Positions 24,080 to 36,301 of a stretch of 64,000 bases of DNA are shown here, piece after piece. Under the pieces are notes generated by a model. That model did not search any database. It saw nothing but the letters and a program-made list of their open reading frames with translations, and was not told where the DNA came from. Within the stretch, counting starts at the first letter, position 1. Every line of letters starts with the position of its first letter. Both the position numbers and the translations under genes were made by a program. The stretch is from positions 3,410,001-3,474,000 of the forward strand of contig CM034243.1 in assembly GCA_019916065.1 (NCBI GenBank), read 5' to 3'. This DNA comes from Vitellaria paradoxa (lineage: Eukaryota > Streptophyta > Magnoliopsida > Ericales > Sapotaceae).

Positions 24080-24590
24080 ACGATCAATACCCCAATGAAA
24101 AGATGGATTTTTGTCAAGTGGTGTTGTTTCGCTAGAAGAAGGGTGAGCCCATTGATCATATTTTTGCCCATTATGTGTGGTCAAGGGAGTTATGAGATTT
24201 GGTTTTGTCTTGGTACGGCATGGTGAAGCAAATCTTGGAATCTTAGTGGAGGGTGAAGGTCTAGAAGCAAAGGAAGAAAGTTTGGAAAATCATAAATTTT
24301 TGTTTATGTTGGATGACTTGGGGAAAAAGAAGTAGAAGATATTTTCAAGGTATAGAAAATCCAATGTATAAGTTGAAAAGTGTTTGTCCGTTTTGTATAG
24401 ATGGCTGGTGCTGCCAAGGGTGGGAAATAGATCTGGAGATGTTTATCTTTTCTTTTCTTTTCTTTTCTTTTTTTAAATCTTGTTGAACATTTGGAGATGT
24501 AATTTGTGGTCCTTTGGGGTTTTTTCATTTCAATAGTATCCTTTTTGACATTAATAAAATTGTGTACTTGTAAAAAAAATATATATTGTA
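24080..24590 (+). mobile_element. Decayed LINE 3' end in GIL1 leader intron
   Basis: Translation around 24140-24210 reads EPIDHIFAHYVWSREL, a stop in place of the expected W, then DLVLSWYGM, matching the zf-RVT tail of plant L1 LINEs. A second block near 24310-24430 reads TWGKRSRRYFQGIENPMYKL. The 3' end has ataaaattgtgtacttgtaa followed by A-rich sequence. Several stops and frameshifts show it is a relic. Confidence 0.7.
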
Positions 24591-24599
24591 AATATAAAA

Positions 24600-27311
24600 C
24601 GACTGTGGGGGCAGAGGGTGTTTTGAGATTGTATATTTTATTTTTTGCTTGTTATTGTTAGTGACTTAGTTTTCTCTGGTTCCATGAAGCAGATTTGATT
24701 TGTTAATGTATCTACCTGTGAAATATTATCAAAAGTTTCTGAAATTAGTACTTTATTAAAACTTTAATTACATATAAGACTATTGTTAATTTCCTGTGAA
24801 ATTAATGTTATGATTACACATAATCGTGGACTCATGAACTTCCAAATATTCTGCAAGCAAAAAAATCATGTATAATTAATCCTTTTTTTTTTTTTTTGAC
24901 ATTGCTGAGTAAAAAATTCTTGATCTGTCGCTAGTAGTTGTAGTTTTGTGATCACCACCACTATGATTACCTGAATAGTACTTACATTTTACCTCCTACT
25001 TAGTATTTTATTTAAACTTTGATTACATGCGTTAACATTGTTAATTTCATGTTGTGATACACATGGTTATGAATTTCAAATTTTCTACAAGCAAAAAATC
25101 TGGGATAATTAATCCTTACTTTGACAATGCTGAGTGAAAGTTCTTGATCTGCCACTAGTTTTTGTTTTGGTTTTATTTATTTATTTTTTTATCATGACCA
25201 CGTTGTTTACCTGAATGGTACTTTCAATTACCCTCCTAATACATCACGCCCAATTTGCCCCCCCTCTCCCTCTCTCTCACGCACACGCGCAGTCACACAC
25301 ATGCATGCATGCACATCCAAGTTGTCCTTCTCTCTCTTGCGAGTGCATGCATGGAAATGCCGACAGAGTGGGGCTATTTGATTACATCCCGAGTAATGTT
25401 CTACTTTCACATTCGCAGTTTGCTGAAAAATTCTATTTGAATGACTTTATTATGCTGAAGTTCTCTTCTTTATTTCTATTTTACTTTGTAAATTGCTCAG
25501 AAATATGGATGCATTTATTTTGAGATGCTCGTATGTGGAGATCATTTTGATAACAGCTGGCCTTCAAATGGTATTTTATCTTGGTGAATACTTCATTGAC
25601 AAATGGACATAAAAGAAAAGCGGGATCCACACCCCCGGCAATTGCATGATATTAACTTTAGGATTTTATGAAATGACATTCTTTTATATTTTTGCCAGTG
25701 TTTGTATTGATGCTAGGGTTAATATGCCTTTTTTTAGTACTGGAATTATTTACATCGATGGTTTTATGGATTAAAAATAACAGTTTTTTGAAAGCGGGAG
25801 TTTTGAGACGCCTAAAATGCAGCTGGAGGTATCTGGATATCGGAGCTAACATTTACCATATCATCTTTGTATCTGAGTAGATGCTTACCTAAGGGGATCT
25901 GGACACTGGGGCAAACTTTTAGTATACTGTATTCTCTCTCAGGAAGCGGCATGTTCTCACAGATGTTACCTTTGGCTTTATAACACCTGGATAAAATGAG
26001 CAAGTTGGCAAGAAGTATGAAATAAATTTGTCGTGGTTAACCGGTCTCGAACTCATAACTTTCACCTTGGAAGTGCAGTGCTCTGATCAGGAAAATTAGG
26101 TGCAGAGGTCTAATTATTAATTTTTTTTCCCCTCGAACCATGTAGTTTCATTTGTCTTAATTTTTAATTTTAGCAATCAGAATCACATATTTATTGTCAG
26201 TTAGGTGTGTTTATGAAACATGCATATGTTTGCTCATACTTTATTTGTTCCAGGAAAAGTTTGTTATTTGTCGTTGAGCTTTAGAAAACTAACAAAAATC
26301 TGATGAGTTTATTTATTTATTTTTTGGTTTATAGGCTTGAAAGGTTATTATGTTTGCTAGATACATCCCATGGCTGAAGCGCAATTTTTGTAGGTAGGTC
26401 GGTTATATGCATTCCTGCTTTTTTTTTTTTTTTTCTCTTTTGCTTAATATACAATGCGGTTATTCTATTGACTTCTTTTATTTATGTATTTAAGTGCCAT
26501 ATTGTTGGTTTTCATTAGTCTAAAGTTTCTCTTTGTTCATCGTCTTCAAATATTGTTGTTTGTTATTTGTGAAGCACAGTAGGTCCCAATAAGTTATTTT
26601 CCAATAAGGGTTATCATGTTTGTTATTATCCAGATGGATTAAATTAATGTTTTTGGACGTAGCTATGATAAATTGTGCAAATATAAGTTGAAATGGTCCG
26701 ACTCATTTTCACTTGCTGTGGTCCTTGAACTATCATGTTTTGCATGTGCTGTTTGAAGCTTGAGTATATCTGAACATGCTAAACCTAAATTCTGGTTTTC
26801 ACTCGCTTTGTCATGCTTATCGTCTTACCACAGCCTACTTGGGTTCTTCTGTTTTTTTTTTTTTTTTCTTTCTCTTTTCTTGTCTTCTTTTTCTAATTAA
26901 ACATGATGTTCCGATTTCATGTGTACTTTAATCTCATGTTTCCAACATTTGAAAGTTCAATACAAATGCACCTCCTAAAAAAGAAAAATGCTTTAATATA
27001 AATGCCAACTTTGCTAAGTTGCACCTATTCAATGTTGGTGTGATGACACATGGGACTTCGTATCAACTGAGGATAAAGTCAGGCAATATGGGTTGTTTGG
27101 AGCCTTAATCAATTCAAGAGGTTTGTCCACAGATTTTATAATTGATTTTTTTTTTCTTATTTATATTCTCATTTGGAAATAGTATTACTTTTTTTTTTTG
27201 GTGGGCAGAAGTATTCCTGTGAACCCATTTCTTGAGCTCTGCTTTGTATTTTCACTAGAAAGCACTTCCCTTCCAACAAAATCTATTTTCATTTTATCTG
27301 TACGTTTGCAG
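24600..27311 (+). other. Remainder of GIL1 leader intron
   Basis: T-rich intron sequence with poly-T runs (24885-24900, 26415-26435, 26852-26868) and a (CT)/(CA) microsatellite at 25264-25312. A direct repeat pair lies at 24730-24935 and 24975-25160 (both with ctttgattacat, aattaatcctt and ttcttgatctg). No coding exon recognised. Confidence 0.5.
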
Positions 27312-27376
27312 GTTATGTCATAGTGCTTATTTCTTTGAAGGAAACCCTTTCAACTGCTATACCCCTGGAAGTAGCT

Positions 27377-28648
27377 ATGCAACCTACTGGAGTTAGGGAC
27401 ACTCAATTCCGTGAGAGCAATAGTCAGAAAGTCCACCCTCAACCCATGGAAGAGGTGATGTATCAGAATCCAGAAGCAGTGGAAGAGTTGATATCAAAGA
27501 TTTTTGCAAATGTTTCCTCCCTGAAGTCTGCCTACATCCAACTTCAAACTGCTCACACTCCTTATGACCCTGACCAAATCCAAGCTGCTGACAAACTTGT
27601 AATTTCTGAATTAAAGAATCTTTCCGAACTCAAGCATTTCTACAGGGAACACTTTCCAAAACCCGCATGTGTTTCTCCCCAAGACTCACGCTTAGCAGCA
27701 GAGATCCAAGAACAGCAGAGCCTGTTGAAAACCTACGAGGTCATGGTGAAGAAGTTCCAGTCTGAAATTCAAAATAAGGATGCTGAGATTCTTCAGTTAC
27801 AGCAACAGATCCAGGAGGCAAACCAAAAAGGGGAAAAATTGGAGAAGAATCTCAAGCTTAGGGGATTGTCAGCTAAAGAATCAGAAAGTTTTGGTAATGG
27901 AAATGGGTCTTTCCCTTTGGATTTAACCCCCGATCTTTTCACATCAGTCGTTGAAGCTGGTTACAAAGCGATTCATGATTTTTCTAAACCATTGATCAAC
28001 ATGATGAAAGCAGCTGGATGGGACCTAGATGCTGCTGCAAACTCCATTGAACCCAGCATTGTTTATGCGAAGAGAGCTCACAAGAAATATGCTTTTGAAT
28101 CACACATCTGCCAAAAAATGTTCATTGGGTTCCAGCAAGGGAACTTCTCTATCAAACAGGAGAACCTTGGAGTTGCTGAAGAAAGTTTCTTCCATCAGTA
28201 TGTTGCCCTAAGAGAAATGGATCCACTGGATGCTGTGGGTCAAAACCCAGATTCAATTTTTGGGAAATTTTGCAGGAGCAAGTACCTATTAGTTGTTCAT
28301 CCGAAGATGGAAGCTTCATTTTTTGGAAATTTAGACCAGCGGAACTATGTTATGGGAGGCGGGCATCCCAGGACGCCTTTCTACCAGGCTTTTCTGAAAC
28401 TGGCCAAGTCAATCTGGCTTTTGCACAGGTTGACACACTCTTTTGATCCACCAGTTAAGGTCTTTCAGGTCAAGAGGGGAAGTGAGTTCTCAGAGGTGTA
28501 TATGGAAAGTGTAGTGAAAAATTTCATCATGGATGAAGAAAGTGATCAAAAGCCCAAGGTTGGGCTGATGGTTATGCCTGGTTTCTGGATTGGTGGCAGT
28601 TTGATCCAGAGCAGAGTTTATTTAACTGGAACAAAGGTTGCTGAATGA
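27377..28648 (+). CDS. GIL1: GIL1-like protein (DUF641)
   Basis: Member of the GRAVITROPIC IN THE LIGHT 1 family, which in Arabidopsis is needed for light-induced loss of hypocotyl gravitropism. One coding exon of 423 residues, starting MQPTGVRDTQ and ending YLTGTKVAE. The N-terminal DUF641 block (about 24-155) contains NPEAVEELISKIFANVSSLK, SAYIQLQTAHTPYDPDQIQA and the SPQDSRLAAEIQEQQSLLKT motif, running into a predicted coiled coil rich in Q, E and K (about 110-155). The C-terminal conserved region (about 175-415) includes LINMMKAAGWDLDAAANSIE and FESHICQKMFIGFQ. An in-frame GTG at 27323 would add 18 residues but the ATG at 27377 is preferred. The upstream acceptor is 65 bases before this ATG. 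Identification as the GIL1 family is firm; one-to-one orthology is inferred. Confidence 0.93.
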   Translation: MQPTGVRDTQFRESNSQKVHPQPMEEVMYQNPEAVEELISKIFANVSSLKSAYIQLQTAHTPYDPDQIQAADKLVISELKNLSELKHFYREHFPKPACVSPQDSRLAAEIQEQQSLLKTYEVMVKKFQSEIQNKDAEILQLQQQIQEANQKGEKLEKNLKLRGLSAKESESFGNGNGSFPLDLTPDLFTSVVEAGYKAIHDFSKPLINMMKAAGWDLDAAANSIEPSIVYAKRAHKKYAFESHICQKMFIGFQQGNFSIKQENLGVAEESFFHQYVALREMDPLDAVGQNPDSIFGKFCRSKYLLVVHPKMEASFFGNLDQRNYVMGGGHPRTPFYQAFLKLAKSIWLLHRLTHSFDPPVKVFQVKRGSEFSEVYMESVVKNFIMDEESDQKPKVGLMVMPGFWIGGSLIQSRVYLTGTKVAE

Positions 28649-28649
28649 C

Positions 28650-30300
28650 GTCCTACTTCAGTCGGCCAACTTCTCGCCCAAAACGTGTATGTATCTATTA
28701 TGTTACAGTATGTTGCGTAATTACCTTATTGCTGCTGTTTGTATTTGTTATTATATACTTTTTTGGTTTGTGTTTTATGCACTTATTAGTGTTTGGCTTG
28801 GTTTTAGGTTAATTTGTCTCCTCATATAGCGTAATTAGTTTATAGTTTTTGCTCCTGAAACTGAGTAAATTCCCAGCTCACCCAACAGTAGACAAATTAA
28901 TGATACCAATTGAGGAATCCTTTATAAATGTGGCTACGTACTGCTGTATATTTCAAGTCTAGCTACTACATATCACCTACTTCAAGCTGGATCAGAAAAC
29001 TGAAACAGAACAGGACAAAGCTATGACTCTGTGCTAGCTGTCCAAATCAGTTCTTCACGATCTAGTGGTTAGAAGAAAAAGGGGGGGGGGGGTGGGAATC
29101 TAAGGCTAAAGCTTCAAGGCATTTTCCCCATAGCAAGGTAAATTTTGTCAGGACCCAGCCATCTTTACAACTCAAGTGAATTTTTTTTAAGAATGTTAGG
29201 CTATATATTGGTTGGGGGATAGGATGATGGGTATAAGTTAATGTATGGGATTGAATATAATATATGATTAATTTTGTGTTTGGGATTTGTTTTTGTTATT
29301 TAGTTTTATGGGATATGTTATGGATAAGAGATGTGATTTGATAGGAGATAATTTTGAACTTTTGAATTTTGGTTGGAAAATAATTCAGACAATTTAATCT
29401 GTGAACCTAATCACCCGCTTCACCTTTACCCTAATGGAAAGGGTGTTGGATTTGAATCCTAAAACTTGGAGTGAGCATGGGACAATTCTATCAAAACCTG
29501 ACACGGGTATGTGACATATAAGGATTTTGGTCTTGCTAATCTAAACTTGGCCTAATTACATAATGAAATATCCTAAATATTTATTTTATGTTATCATAGT
29601 GTACAAATAATACCTATTAATAAAAATAATCTACAAAATCAAAGGTAAACAACTTATTTTGAATCAGCCTCTTGTCCTTTTGAAGGGTTAAAAAGTTTAA
29701 ATTTGACAAAATATGTAACTATGTCGTCCCTTATTTTAACAAGTTCAAAATTAATTAAAATCTATCAATTTTTATTAATTTTTTGTATTATTTTTTGATT
29801 AAATTTTGTTACATATCATTTTTATATCAAAATTTTGTACTTTTATGGTATCTTTTGGCAAACCAAGCGTCTCTTATGTGCGTCAATTCTATCTATCAAG
29901 TGAATAGGGCCGTAAAACAAATCAAGTTATTCAAGTTTTTTTGCTTGAGTTAAATTCAATAATAGGCGAGTTCGAGTTTTGAACTCAAATCTGAACATGG
30001 ATCACAATTTTAAACTTGTTATATTATTACTATTGAAATTGGCCAAATTTTGTCTGAATAAATTAATACTCAATAAATATAGTATAAATTATCAAATTGT
30101 TAAAGTTTGACTCAAAATAGATTTGATTAAAGGTTGGCTCGAATTTGAATTGAAATTTTATCAAACTAATACTAAATCAAAATTTCTAAGCTCATTAAAC
30201 TTAATGAATCTAATTCAAATCTTTAGTTATTCAATTCGAATTGGGCTCATTTAGGATTTACACCCTTAGAAGTGAACTGCATACGGTGGAACCAAATTCT
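28650..30300. other. Intergenic between GIL1 and PDLP genes
   Basis: The first several hundred bases are GIL1 3'UTR and flank. A G run (29081-29092) follows. A family D short repeat lies near 29745-29872. The text 29400-29520 has a ttggatttgaatcc B-box-like string but no convincing SINE body. No gene seen. Confidence 0.5.
29745..29872. mobile_element. MITE-like element, family D, copy 1
   Basis: Shares aaatttattaatttttatta, then ttgattaaattttgttacat, atatcatttttat and tttggtactttta-type text with 36659-36797, 37199-37325 and 63263-63395. Short, AT-rich, non-coding, with the gtttggt/accaaac type ends eroded here. Confidence 0.5.
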
Positions 30301-30348
30301 CTAGACACAGAATCATTTCAAGGTCCCTTGGGAGTGAATTGCATCAGG

Positions 30349-30515
30349 GGGGAATAGATGGCCAAATTCTCGAGACAAGGCCAGGCCAAGTCGTCTTCTT
30401 CTTCTTCTTGTTCGGTAAATGAGGACAAAAGGGGAATAGATAGCCAAATTCTCGAGACAAGGCAAGGCCAAGTCTTCTTCTTCTTCTTCTTCTTCTTCTT
30501 CTTCGTTGAACGAGA
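30349..30515. repeat. 82-bp tandem duplication with (TTC)n tails
   Basis: Copies start at 30349 and 30431 with ggggaatagatrgccaaatt and ctcgagacaaggc; each ends in a (TTC) run, expanded in the second copy to about 10 units (30474-30504). A third, diverged half copy (gtgaactgcat..ccaaattctctagacac) lies just upstream near 30270-30310. Confidence 0.85.
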
Positions 30516-31129
30516 CCAAGTTTTGTCTTAGAAATATACCATCGTTTTATGTAGAAGTGAAGTTTGATCATTGGCTACGCAATGTCAGTTCAGAGCCAAT
30601 TGAGTTTAGGGTCGTTAGATTAAAATCTAAATTTCAAACACATTCACATATTTTTTATCCCCCAAAAAATGTGAACGTTTCAAGTTTAGTAGTTACCGAG
30701 CTGACAACATGCGTGCCATCAATCCCCCCCTCTCCGCATGTCCCGTCCTCGGCTTGAATCCAAGTCACCTGGATGGTAGAAGCCAAGTTTCTTCAACGGC
30801 CTCTAATCATTTTATGCAAGGCAACATGATGTAATTTTTGCTAGTGCTAGTCGAATTAGTTTTGGGGAGCTCTTGGGTTGCCTAACTCAAACCCATCACC
30901 AATGAGGGTTGTAGTTCGTGCAGTCAGTTGATGTTGCCATTAGTTGGTAACCAGCATAATATGAGAGGTTAGAATAGTTCCTTACTACCATACAGATCAA
31001 GATACAACCAACTTTTTGGGTCACCAAATTGTATTAAAATGGATAAAAGTGGAATATATTGCTTCGTGCATCATCAAATTAATTGTATTAAAGTGGATAA
31101 AAGTGGAAGAAATTATAGCTGGCACAAGA

Positions 31130-31152
31130 ATATATATATATATATATATATT
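31130..31152. repeat. (TA)n microsatellite
   Basis: (TA) run following a pair of near-identical segments (ttgtattaaaatggataaaa at about 31029 and its copy near 31083). Confidence 0.85.
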
Positions 31153-31278
31153 ATATTGCAACAATCAGCAAGTGGGTCCTCGTACAATGATCACTCCAAA
31201 TCCTCTTTAATTAACCTGCACGAGGATGATCATTATTATCAATACAACAATTATATATACATAATAGGTGAAAGTACT

Positions 31279-34167
31279 TCATGAGATCGAAGGAACTGCA
31301 ATGCTAAAATGTAAGGGAGAGATTGGGAGATTTTTACCAACTGCTCTCCTGCAGACTGAGAGAAAAACAATCACGACGGCAAGACCGGCCAAGACCCCTA
31401 CTATTATAGCTACTGTTTTCCCAACCTCATCCTCGTTGGAAGAATCTATACCATCAAATTCCGTGCCAAAAATAAAAAAAAAAAAGATAAAGAAAAAGCA
31501 AAAGCAACTTTAGTATACTAGAACTATATATATATATATATACGCATAAAGAAAGACTAAAAAGTGTCTGACCAAGTCTGCCAAATACATCTCCGTAGTG
31601 TTTCTTAAAGAGTTCTCTCATCCTTTTGATCTTTTGTTGAATGCAGGAAAATCTTCAAAATTAGCAATTAAAGATGCTTTAGTTTAATTATGTACGTGTT
31701 TGGTTGACAAAAATAATACCATGGAAAAATTTAGAAACTCCCTTGCAACTAAGGGGATCTGGGAATGATTCTGGTGCGACACTTTCTTTACTTTTTTTTT
31801 TATTTTTTATTTTTATCTTTGTCTAATTTTTCTCAACCGTTAGATTTAGCGTTGGAATAAATCATTGCACATTTGCCCTAATAATGGAAAAGCAACGGGA
31901 AATCAAGGTTCCGTTTGGGTATTTAAGAATTTTAAATTCCTGAATTTGAGATTAAATTATATTAAACTTTAAGGTGGAGAGTTAATTCATAATATATATA
32001 GAATATTTTAATAATTTTGACCAAAGCAGTAGTGGCGCGACTTCTTAAAATTATGATATCATTTTCTTTAAAATGATGGAATCTTTATTATGAAAAAATT
32101 TTGAATGATTCCTTTTTGTGATGATTCTAAATTTGTCATAATTAATTATTTTAAACTATTTAAATTCATGATGGACTTCTTATATAAAGTTATATTAAAA
32201 CAAGTATTATTAAATAATTAATACTAAATTCTTTGATTTTAAATGTATAAATATAAACATAATCCAAGTCGTTAAAGTATGGAATTGACATAATTAATCA
32301 CTAAAATAATAAAAAGTTAGATCTTTCGTGCACATCCATCAAAATCTAACTAAAATTGAAAAAGGAAAATGTAAAAACAGAACGAAAAAGAGATGAAATT
32401 AAATAGATGGAAAATATGTCTTGGAAAGACTAGAAAAACAATACAATGACTAAAGGAAAGGGAAAGAAAGGAAAAGGGTGGCATTGCCACTAGTGCTTAA
32501 CTTTGTAAAAGGATTAGCCCTTGACCGTTGGTATTGAATTTTTTTCCGTCTCTCTCTCTCTCTAAAGTGGTCAAAATGTTTTAAACCCCACAAACTCTTA
32601 CGCCTCTATCAAATCACAATATTTCAAAGTGTCCTCATTGTCCTAATTAGTAGTACGGCAAGGTGTTTGAAATTATTTAAATTTGTTTAAATTCGTAAAA
32701 GTTACCGTGTTATAATTTATGCACTGGATGAAAATTTTTTTCGTAATTTGTATAATAACTAAAAAATTTAAATTTTAAAGAAACTTATAAAAATTAAAAA
32801 AAAAAATGTGCTTGTTTTTTTTTTTTTTTTGACATAAGATAAACCCAAACTCAACAAATTAATTTAAAAAGTTGATTTATTAGGTAAGAAATATAACACA
32901 CATAACACACCCAACTCCCACCGATGTAGGAGCTTGTCCACCTCATGGGCTGTAGCCTAAGTTGCACTCCAAAGAGTGTAATGCCCACGGAGAGGACAAT
33001 ACAGAAACACGTGAATCAGAAATTTTTATATGTATAGTTTACTGCTAGAAAATTTAATCAGTGCAATTCATCAGAATGATAAGAATTTTTATAGGCCAAA
33101 TCACTCCAAAATATAATTAAAGGAATTTTTTTATTACAAGAACCCACCTCATTATAATATAATTTTATTGTTAAAAATTCTAATAACTAGCATTTTTTTA
33201 GTTAGAATTATGTTAAAAATATTATGAATCTCCGTATCTATTAGTAAGAGATGATCATTATCACATCATTTTAATAACATTTTGTAACTTCCAAAAAAAA
33301 AAAAAAAGACAATTACTTGGAAAATTATTCATGGATGATGCGGGATGCGAGAGAGAATGAGAATTAGTATAGTTTACTTGGAGAGGTATCATAGTAGCCA
33401 GAAGCCCAGTAACGAGCATAGCACTGTCCCAAGAACACATCCGCCGCAGCCGCCGCCGACCCACACAAGCTCTTCAACTTCCCAACGCAATTCGAGAGAC
33501 AAGATGTACAATCTGCGGGGCTCAAATCACCCAAACACTGCGCAAAACCTTGGACCAAACCCGACCTACCGACCCTAAAGCCCGTCGCCGTCTGCGTCAA
33601 ATCCGCGAGAACATCGTCCCTCCGCTTGAAGAAGTCGACGTCGTTAACGCTCACCACGCTTCTGCTACACTTCTTAAACCTAAGCCCAGTGTCCAGTTTC
33701 CCCAGAAAGTCCCCATGCTCGTACCTTAGAAAGCAAGCGTCTAGTTGAAGGTCAGCCCCGTAAGTGTACGGACACACTAAGGTGATTTGACTAACCGCAC
33801 TCTGGATACACCTTGAGCACTCTTGCAAGTTGACATCGCCTCTGCACTGGTACAAGCCGTATATGGCGCCTTCTGGGGGTGGTGATCCTGTTGCAGGGGC
33901 AGAAGTGCCATTTCCTATGGCGAAGCTGTTGTAGGAGGTATGGGAGGATGAGGAGACGACGGAGGAGAGGAAATGGTTGAGGTTGGCTGGGAAGAGGGAA
34001 GAAGTGGGCTGGTATTTTTCTTGGGAACAGCCTGCGTAGATGAAGATGTTGGATTTGGCTAGGTGGGGATGGCTGGAGATTAGGAAAGAGAGGACTGGGA
34101 GAAGAAAGGAGATGACGGATTTGATGATGACTAGTAGTGTGGTGTGTAGTTGAAGGCTTCTCGACAT
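31279..34167 (-). CDS. Plasmodesmata-located protein (two DUF26 domains)
   Basis: PDLP-type receptor-like protein that sits in the plasma membrane at plasmodesmata and affects cell-to-cell traffic. Exon 1, 34167-33378, encodes residues 1-263; exon 2 starts at 31445 after acceptor GGTATAG and encodes SSNEDEVGKTVAIIVGVLAG and the rest of a single transmembrane helix (about 274-295) followed by CRRAVG. The signal peptide is residues 1 to about 38. DUF26 copies at about 45-150 and 155-258 each show C-X8-C-X2-C (C108/C117/C120 and C211/C220/C223). The TM segment resembles PDLP6/7/8 members. The 3' end is uncertain: reading on after CRRAVG stays open for 15 codons to a TGA at 31281-31279 (318 residues in all), but a GTAAAA donor directly after the GTTG of this segment could splice to a further short exon. 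The 1.9-kb intron is repeat-filled. Confidence 0.9.
32655..33010. repeat. Repeats in the PDLP intron
   Basis: 32655-32815 is a family F copy (compare 9140-9290). It is followed by a T run and, at 32900-33000, by a segment containing ccaccgatgtaggagcttgt and ccaaagagtgtaatgcccac, which resembles the '...ccgatgtgggac...' class of plant dispersed repeats also seen at 40.0-40.6 kb. No coding sequence. Confidence 0.45.
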
Positions 34168-34205
34168 TTTTGTTTTGTTTCCCTTTCTTTGTTTTGTTTG
34201 TTGCA

Positions 34206-34260
34206 GCTCTCTCTCTCTCTCTCTCTATCGCTATCTGTGTCCCTATCTCTCTCTCATTAA
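34206..34260. repeat. (CT)n tract upstream of the PDLP start
   Basis: (CT) run of about 11 units and further CT-rich text about 40-90 bases upstream of the PDLP start codon. On the gene (minus) strand this is GA-rich and probably lies in the 5'UTR. Confidence 0.8.
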
Positions 34261-34329
34261 ATTTGTCTTCCTCTCATTTGTTTAATTTTATGATGCTTCG
34301 GATTGATGCTCTCTGTGTGTGAGTGTGGA

Positions 34330-35052
34330 ATTGATTGGTTGCTTTTATGGAGGATTGTAGTGAATTCTAATGCGAAGACTTTACTTTCTAAAAAGTGCTC
34401 ATTTGGTGTTCCCAGTGCTTATTTCATCCTTCTGCTTCCTTTTTTTTTTTTCAATATTTTTTATTTTTAATAAAAATAGATATATTAAAAAAAAATATTG
34501 AGGTGACATTAGCGTGGTAGGACATTAGTTAATTTTGATTTTCATAATTCATATACACTCCTGAACTGGTGGATCATTTAGTGTCACACATAAATTTAAC
34601 GATACATTGACTAAAAAAAGAAATGATTGGGTTCAAGTAAAAGAAGTGAAGAGGATAAAAAATAAATTTAAAAGATTACATAAATTAAAATAGTAAAAAT
34701 AAATTGTAATTTTTATGTATATAAAATCTTACTAATTAAAAATATATCGCATAACATAAATAAATAGAAGAATGGAATTCTTGTAACCAAGCTAATTAAA
34801 CTTGTTGCTTACTAATTAAAGTTTAATGAAGTTGAGTTGAGTATCCTACTGCTGAGTATCATTAATCTGGGCTGCTGCCAGGGCATGGACCAGGTAGCAG
34901 CCAGTTTGGGCTTTTTATGCCCTGACAATAGCAATGCCAATTATTTTAAAAGACGAACACGTATAAATAAGAAAAAGATCTTAGAATTTAATTTCAATTT
35001 TAATTTTTTTACATTTAAAAAAATACTATTAACCGTGAGAAGACATAACCTT

Positions 35053-35092
<40 letters not shown>

Positions 35093-36264
35093 TTATGATA
35101 AGAAAATATTTAGGGTAGGGTAGGGTAGGTGGTGAAAACGTGTGGTATTTTTTAAATATTTTTTGATTATCTGTTATATAATAAATAATGTTAAGGACAA
35201 AAATATTTATTTAATTGATTTTTCAAAAATTACTTAATTCAACTATCTAATTTTATAACTATTAGGAGTGCATGATTATGCTATGTACTACATGTCTGAA
35301 GTTCCCCCCCCCCCCCCCCAAACAGCCATTATGAAGAAGATTACCTTGTATCCAAACTAGAGAAAGGATTTGTTAAAGGGAGGGGGAAAAAAGGGGGGGG
35401 GGGGGGTAAAAAAAGTGGACCTATCAATGTGAAGCCTAACGTATTGGAATCTATTCTAAAATTGTGTATTAAATGGACAGCCCTCACCCCATCCGAAAAG
35501 AATAATAAATTATTTTGTTTCATGTTATGTCACTTGGGGCCTTGAGCATAGATCCTATAATCTCTGCAAGTGTCAGATTCCTGGGTCAAATGGTTGGATA
35601 AATTTGACGAGGCATGGGAGGGGAGAGATGAGCTGAGATTATAAGCCACCTTTGTAATGGGCTAGAGCCCATTTTCAGGTCCATCGTCTGGATTCTTAGT
35701 TTCCTGATGCGATTAATTTCCAGCTTTTGGAAGCCCATAAACTAGTAAAGGATCTCCTTTCAATCAATTGAGCTGACAGATGTCAATGTGATAAGTCTTA
35801 GGTTTTTTTTTTTTTTTTTTTTTCCTCTAATAACTAGTTTTTAAGGGAGAATTTTCATAAAATATGTAATAGTAATATTTTATTATATCCTGTAGCCACT
35901 CAAATAATACAATATTTACATCACATCGCTATAGTGGATAGCACTCCCACAAATAAAAAGTGAATTGTCAAGACGTGCATTAAAGTGCACCTAAATTATT
36001 ATTATTATTATTATAAAAGAACATCTTTGATAAGTGTCCATTATAAGTTGAGGAAATGTTCAACAAGGATATAACAAGTGTTATATTTTAAAATTATTTT
36101 ATTAAACACATCTACAACATTTGTTTTAATTTTTTATGGAATGGAATAAAATTTATATATATATATATATATAATAAGGCTAATACTTCTAGTACGGGAT
36201 TTGGGTACGTGTGTCAAACTGACGAATATTAAAAATATTGGATTATAAAATTAAAATGACTTAA

Positions 36265-36301
<37 letters not shown>

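Noticed and set aside
29400..29520. Possible SINE from a B-box-like ggatttgaatcc
   Set aside because: No A-box at the right distance, no typical SINE body and no target-site duplication were found.
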